This document shows positions 61,785 to 64,000 of a DNA stretch of 64,000 nucleotides, in pieces (position 1 is the stretch's first letter; each line of letters opens with the position of its first letter). The position numbers and the translations under genes are program-made. This DNA is from Acidisarcina polymorpha. GTDB taxonomy: Bacteria > Acidobacteriota > Terriglobia > Terriglobales > Acidobacteriaceae. The notes under the pieces were generated by a model. That model saw only the letters and a program-made list of their open reading frames with translations, searched no databases and was not told the origin of the DNA. The DNA lies in assembly GCF_003330725.1 (NCBI RefSeq), contig NZ_CP030840.1, positions 4,650,001-4,714,000 on the forward strand. The letters are read 5' to 3'.

Positions 61785-63761
61785 CTAAATCCGCTGAAAA
61801 GCCCGCTGGATGTCCTTCCAAGAATACCTCAATGCGATGGGTCGGCCGTGCGGACAGCTGGTCGGGTGCGCAGTTTTCGCTAGTTCCGTCAGCAGCCACT
61901 CCATGCGTTTTGGATCGAGGCGAGTGTTGATCTTGATTGCCGCATGACAGGCAATCGAAGCGGCAATTCGGGTACGCGCCGCTTCCAGGTTCTCTGACTG
62001 TGTCTCCTTCTCGGTCTGTTCCAGCACTTCGGTCAACATGCGCTCGAGCTGCCTTCCCTCGAGACCCACCGGGGCCGCTTTGATGGCAATCGTCCGCGGT
62101 CCAAACGGCTCGGCTTCGAAGCCATTCCGCTCCAACTCCAGCGCAATGCGAGCGAAGATAATCATCTGCTCTGGAAGCAAGTCGATCAGCATCGGCATCA
62201 GCAATTGCTGCCGCTGCACACGTTCGACCTCTCGCTCTCGCAGGACCTTCTCGAACAATACCCGTTCGTGGGCCACGTGCTGATCGATGATCCAAAGCCC
62301 CTCATCGTTGACCGCAAGGATGAAGGACTCGCGCAGCTGCCCAAGGGGTTTCAAGCTTGCCAGAGAATTGAGGCTCGGCACAGTCTCACTTGCTGACAAG
62401 TCTTCTGGCTCTTCGACCAGAAATTGCTCTCCGCAGTTGTGGGTCGCAGGCAGCGCAATCGCCGCGCCGAGGGCAAGCAGGGAATCTCCGTTGAAGGGCA
62501 GTTGCTGCGGGATCTGCCGTGGATCCAATGGTGCAAGGCTGAACGGTACGGCGTCCTCCGCCTGCGCGGGCGGGTCCGACTGCAGTTTGTGGTTGAGCGC
62601 TTCTTCAGCCGCCAGGTCCGGCGACGGCGAGGCCACCGGCAACAGCGAAGCGGTAGCATGAGCGCTCGCGGTGATTGCCTGCAGGAATGCCGCTGCCGGC
62701 CGCGCACTCACCAGCACGTTTCGGATCGTATCGCGCACGAAATCATGCACGAAACTCGGTTGCCGGAAGCGTACCTCCGTCTTTGCCGGATGGACGTTCA
62801 CATCGACCTCCTCCGGTGGCATCTCCAGAAACATGAGGATCACCGGAAAAGAGGTTGGCGGAATGATATTGCGGTATGCTTCAATCACTCCATGAACGAT
62901 CAGCCGGTCCCGGACCAACCGCCGATTGACAAAGAAATAAATTGAATTCCGATTCAGCTTTTGCAGCTCCGGCTTGGAAACGAAGCCGCTGATGCGCAGG
63001 TGTCCGGGCGATGGAGGCGTGTAGCTCTGATCCCGCTTCCACGGCGGGGGCTCCGGCAGCCCGGTGCGCTCCATCCTCAACTCGGCCGCCACCGGAATCA
63101 ACTGCTGCAAAGTATCGCCGCCAAAGATCTGAAAGATGCGCTCGGCAGGCTTCTTCACTGGAGGCGCAATCAGCAGCGCGTGGGTAGCCGAATGCAATTC
63201 GAAATGCTTCTCTGGATGGGCGAGCGCATAATGCGTCACTAACGCCGTTACATGAGAGAGCTCGGTTGACTCTGCCTTGAGAAATTTCCTTCGAGCCGGA
63301 GTATTGAAGAACAAATCCTGCACAGCGATCGTCGTCCCCGGCGGACCGCCGGCATCGTCAACCCGCAGGATCTTGCCGCCGGCTATCTCAATCGCGGTGC
63401 CGGTGGACTCCTCCGCCATGCGGGTCGTCAAGTCAAGTCGAGAGATCGAAGCGATCGAGGGTAGGGCCTCGCCGCGAAAGCCCAGAGTGGCGATCGACAG
63501 CAGGTCCTCGCTCGAGCGGATCTTGGAAGTGGCATGGCGTTCGAAGGCGAGAAGAGCGTCATCACGCCCCATGCCATGGCCGTTGTCCGCCATGCGAATG
63601 AGTTTGCGTCCACCCGCTTCGACATCGATGCGAATGCGGGTGGCGCCCGCATCGAGCGAGTTCTCCAGCAGCTCCTTGACCACCGAAGCAGGGCGGTCCA
63701 CCACCTCGCCAGCCGCAATCTGGTTGGCTACCTGATCAGTGAGGATATGGATACGGCCCAT
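61785..63761 (-). CDS. mutL: DNA mismatch repair protein MutL
   Basis: A 658-residue mismatch-repair protein. The GHKL ATPase motifs are present: ELLENSLDAGATRI, RMADNGHGMG, ATSKIRSSEDL and TLGFRGEALPSIAS. The transducer part has FFNTPARRKFL and VDVNVHPAKTEVRF. The C-terminal domain carries DQHVAHERVLFE, a form of the endonuclease motif DQHAxxExxxxE with Val for Ala, plus ACHAAIKIN and CPHGRP. This indicates the nicking type of MutL found in bacteria lacking MutH. ATG 63761 starts MGRIHILTDQVANQIAAGEV. The mutS gene is not in the window. Confidence 0.96.
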   Translation of the reverse strand: MGRIHILTDQVANQIAAGEVVDRPASVVKELLENSLDAGATRIRIDVEAGGRKLIRMADNGHGMGRDDALLAFERHATSKIRSSEDLLSIATLGFRGEALPSIASISRLDLTTRMAEESTGTAIEIAGGKILRVDDAGGPPGTTIAVQDLFFNTPARRKFLKAESTELSHVTALVTHYALAHPEKHFELHSATHALLIAPPVKKPAERIFQIFGGDTLQQLIPVAAELRMERTGLPEPPPWKRDQSYTPPSPGHLRISGFVSKPELQKLNRNSIYFFVNRRLVRDRLIVHGVIEAYRNIIPPTSFPVILMFLEMPPEEVDVNVHPAKTEVRFRQPSFVHDFVRDTIRNVLVSARPAAAFLQAITASAHATASLLPVASPSPDLAAEEALNHKLQSDPPAQAEDAVPFSLAPLDPRQIPQQLPFNGDSLLALGAAIALPATHNCGEQFLVEEPEDLSASETVPSLNSLASLKPLGQLRESFILAVNDEGLWIIDQHVAHERVLFEKVLREREVERVQRQQLLMPMLIDLLPEQMIIFARIALELERNGFEAEPFGPRTIAIKAAPVGLEGRQLERMLTEVLEQTEKETQSENLEAARTRIAASIACHAAIKINTRLDPKRMEWLLTELAKTAHPTSCPHGRPIALRYSWKDIQRAFQRI

Positions 63762-63770
63762 CGAATCAGC

Positions 63771-64000
63771 TTACTCTTCGCGGGATGCTCCAACCGGAGG
63801 CTTCCAGCGAAGCACTGGATTCCGTGCGGCCGCAGTCTCATCCAGCCGCGAGATCCGCGTCGAGTGCGGCGCGCTCAGAATGACTTCCGGATTCTCCTCC
63901 GCCTCTTGAGCGACCTGCCGCATAGCGTCGATGAAGAGATCCAGCTCCTCCTTCGACTCGCTCTCCGTCGGCTCAATCATCAGTGCGCCGGGAACGATCA
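63771..64000 (-). CDS. gcvPB: Glycine dehydrogenase (decarboxylating) subunit 2, C-terminal end
   Basis: Only the last ~75 codons are present; the gene continues beyond the right edge. The minus strand reads [55 protein letters not shown] and LRWKPP. This matches the C-terminal end of the P-protein subunit 2 of the glycine cleavage system. The rest of the enzyme, including the PLP lysine, lies outside. The stop codon is nine bases from the mutL start, so the two may be co-transcribed. Confidence 0.88.
   Translation of the reverse strand, partial: IVPGALMIEPTESESKEELDLFIDAMRQVAQEAEENPEVILSAPHSTRISRLDETAAARNPVLRWKPPVGASREE

Noticed and set aside
1-64000. CRISPR array, prophage structural genes or complete insertion sequence
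   Set aside because: No regularly spaced direct repeats, no phage head or tail proteins and no intact transposase were found on reading both strands.

Overview
The window looks like a chromosomal segment of a Terriglobia-type acidobacterium (Acidobacteriota subdivision 1). This is inferred from gene content, not from a marker-gene search: very large secreted NHL/FG-GAP/SBBP proteins with Ig-like and MBG modules, a sedolisin (S53) protease, a TonB receptor with a carboxypeptidase-like N-terminal domain, CadC-type winged-helix/TPR regulators, PCYC-type proteins and an ECF-sigma envelope operon.

Layout. 1-957: 5' part of a Ser/Thr protein kinase (minus). 1187-12449: three giant exported proteins on the minus strand (NHL/MBG protein, FG-GAP protein, sedolisin), with a divergent CadC-like winged-helix/TPR regulator at 12977-15070. 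15447-17310: AraC regulator and alpha/beta hydrolase. 17312-19868: decaying block on the minus strand (truncated AraC gene, disrupted CPYC flavoprotein gene, frameshifted catalase). 20532-23346: intact overlapping lutABC lactate-utilisation operon. 23526-29800: accessory, partly decayed DNA with an OB-like exported protein and its broken paralogue, two AraC regulators, a SnoaL-like protein, SDR and integrase fragments, and a 24-bp motif present three times. 29820-38967: two-component system (minus) divergent from a GH2 glycosidase and a TonB-dependent receptor, with a 22-bp perfect palindrome between them. 39146-39893: SDR remnant and a small TA-flanked MITE-like element. 40004-43075: SBBP-repeat protein. 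43713-48833: PanE-like reductase, NTF2-like protein and LysR; TetR, azoreductase and DoxX-like protein. 49800-50942: degraded tyrosine integrase next to the 3' end of tmRNA, a typical island scar. 51041-53655: PCYC protein, structured AT-rich spacer, pterin dehydratase, HD-GYP response regulator. 54347-58727: five-gene ECF sigma/anti-sigma/envelope operon. 58806-64000: housekeeping block cmk, an RG/P-rich protein, mutL and the 3' end of gcvPB.

How genes may work together. The three giant proteins and the CadC-like regulator look like a surface/secretion module. Two of them, unrelated in their main domains, share the same unusual C-terminus: a transmembrane hairpin plus a lipobox-like Cys inserted into an Ig-like fold. 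The sigma operon couples a cytoplasmic sigma factor to a membrane anti-sigma factor, a zinc-binding membrane protein and two LiaF/DUF4097-like proteins, probably an envelope-stress circuit. The TonB receptor and GH2 enzyme form a minimal glycan-uptake locus beside a two-component system whose sensor region seems built from OB-like repeats.

Starts, domains and boundaries were judged by eye. No database search, folding or alignment program was run.
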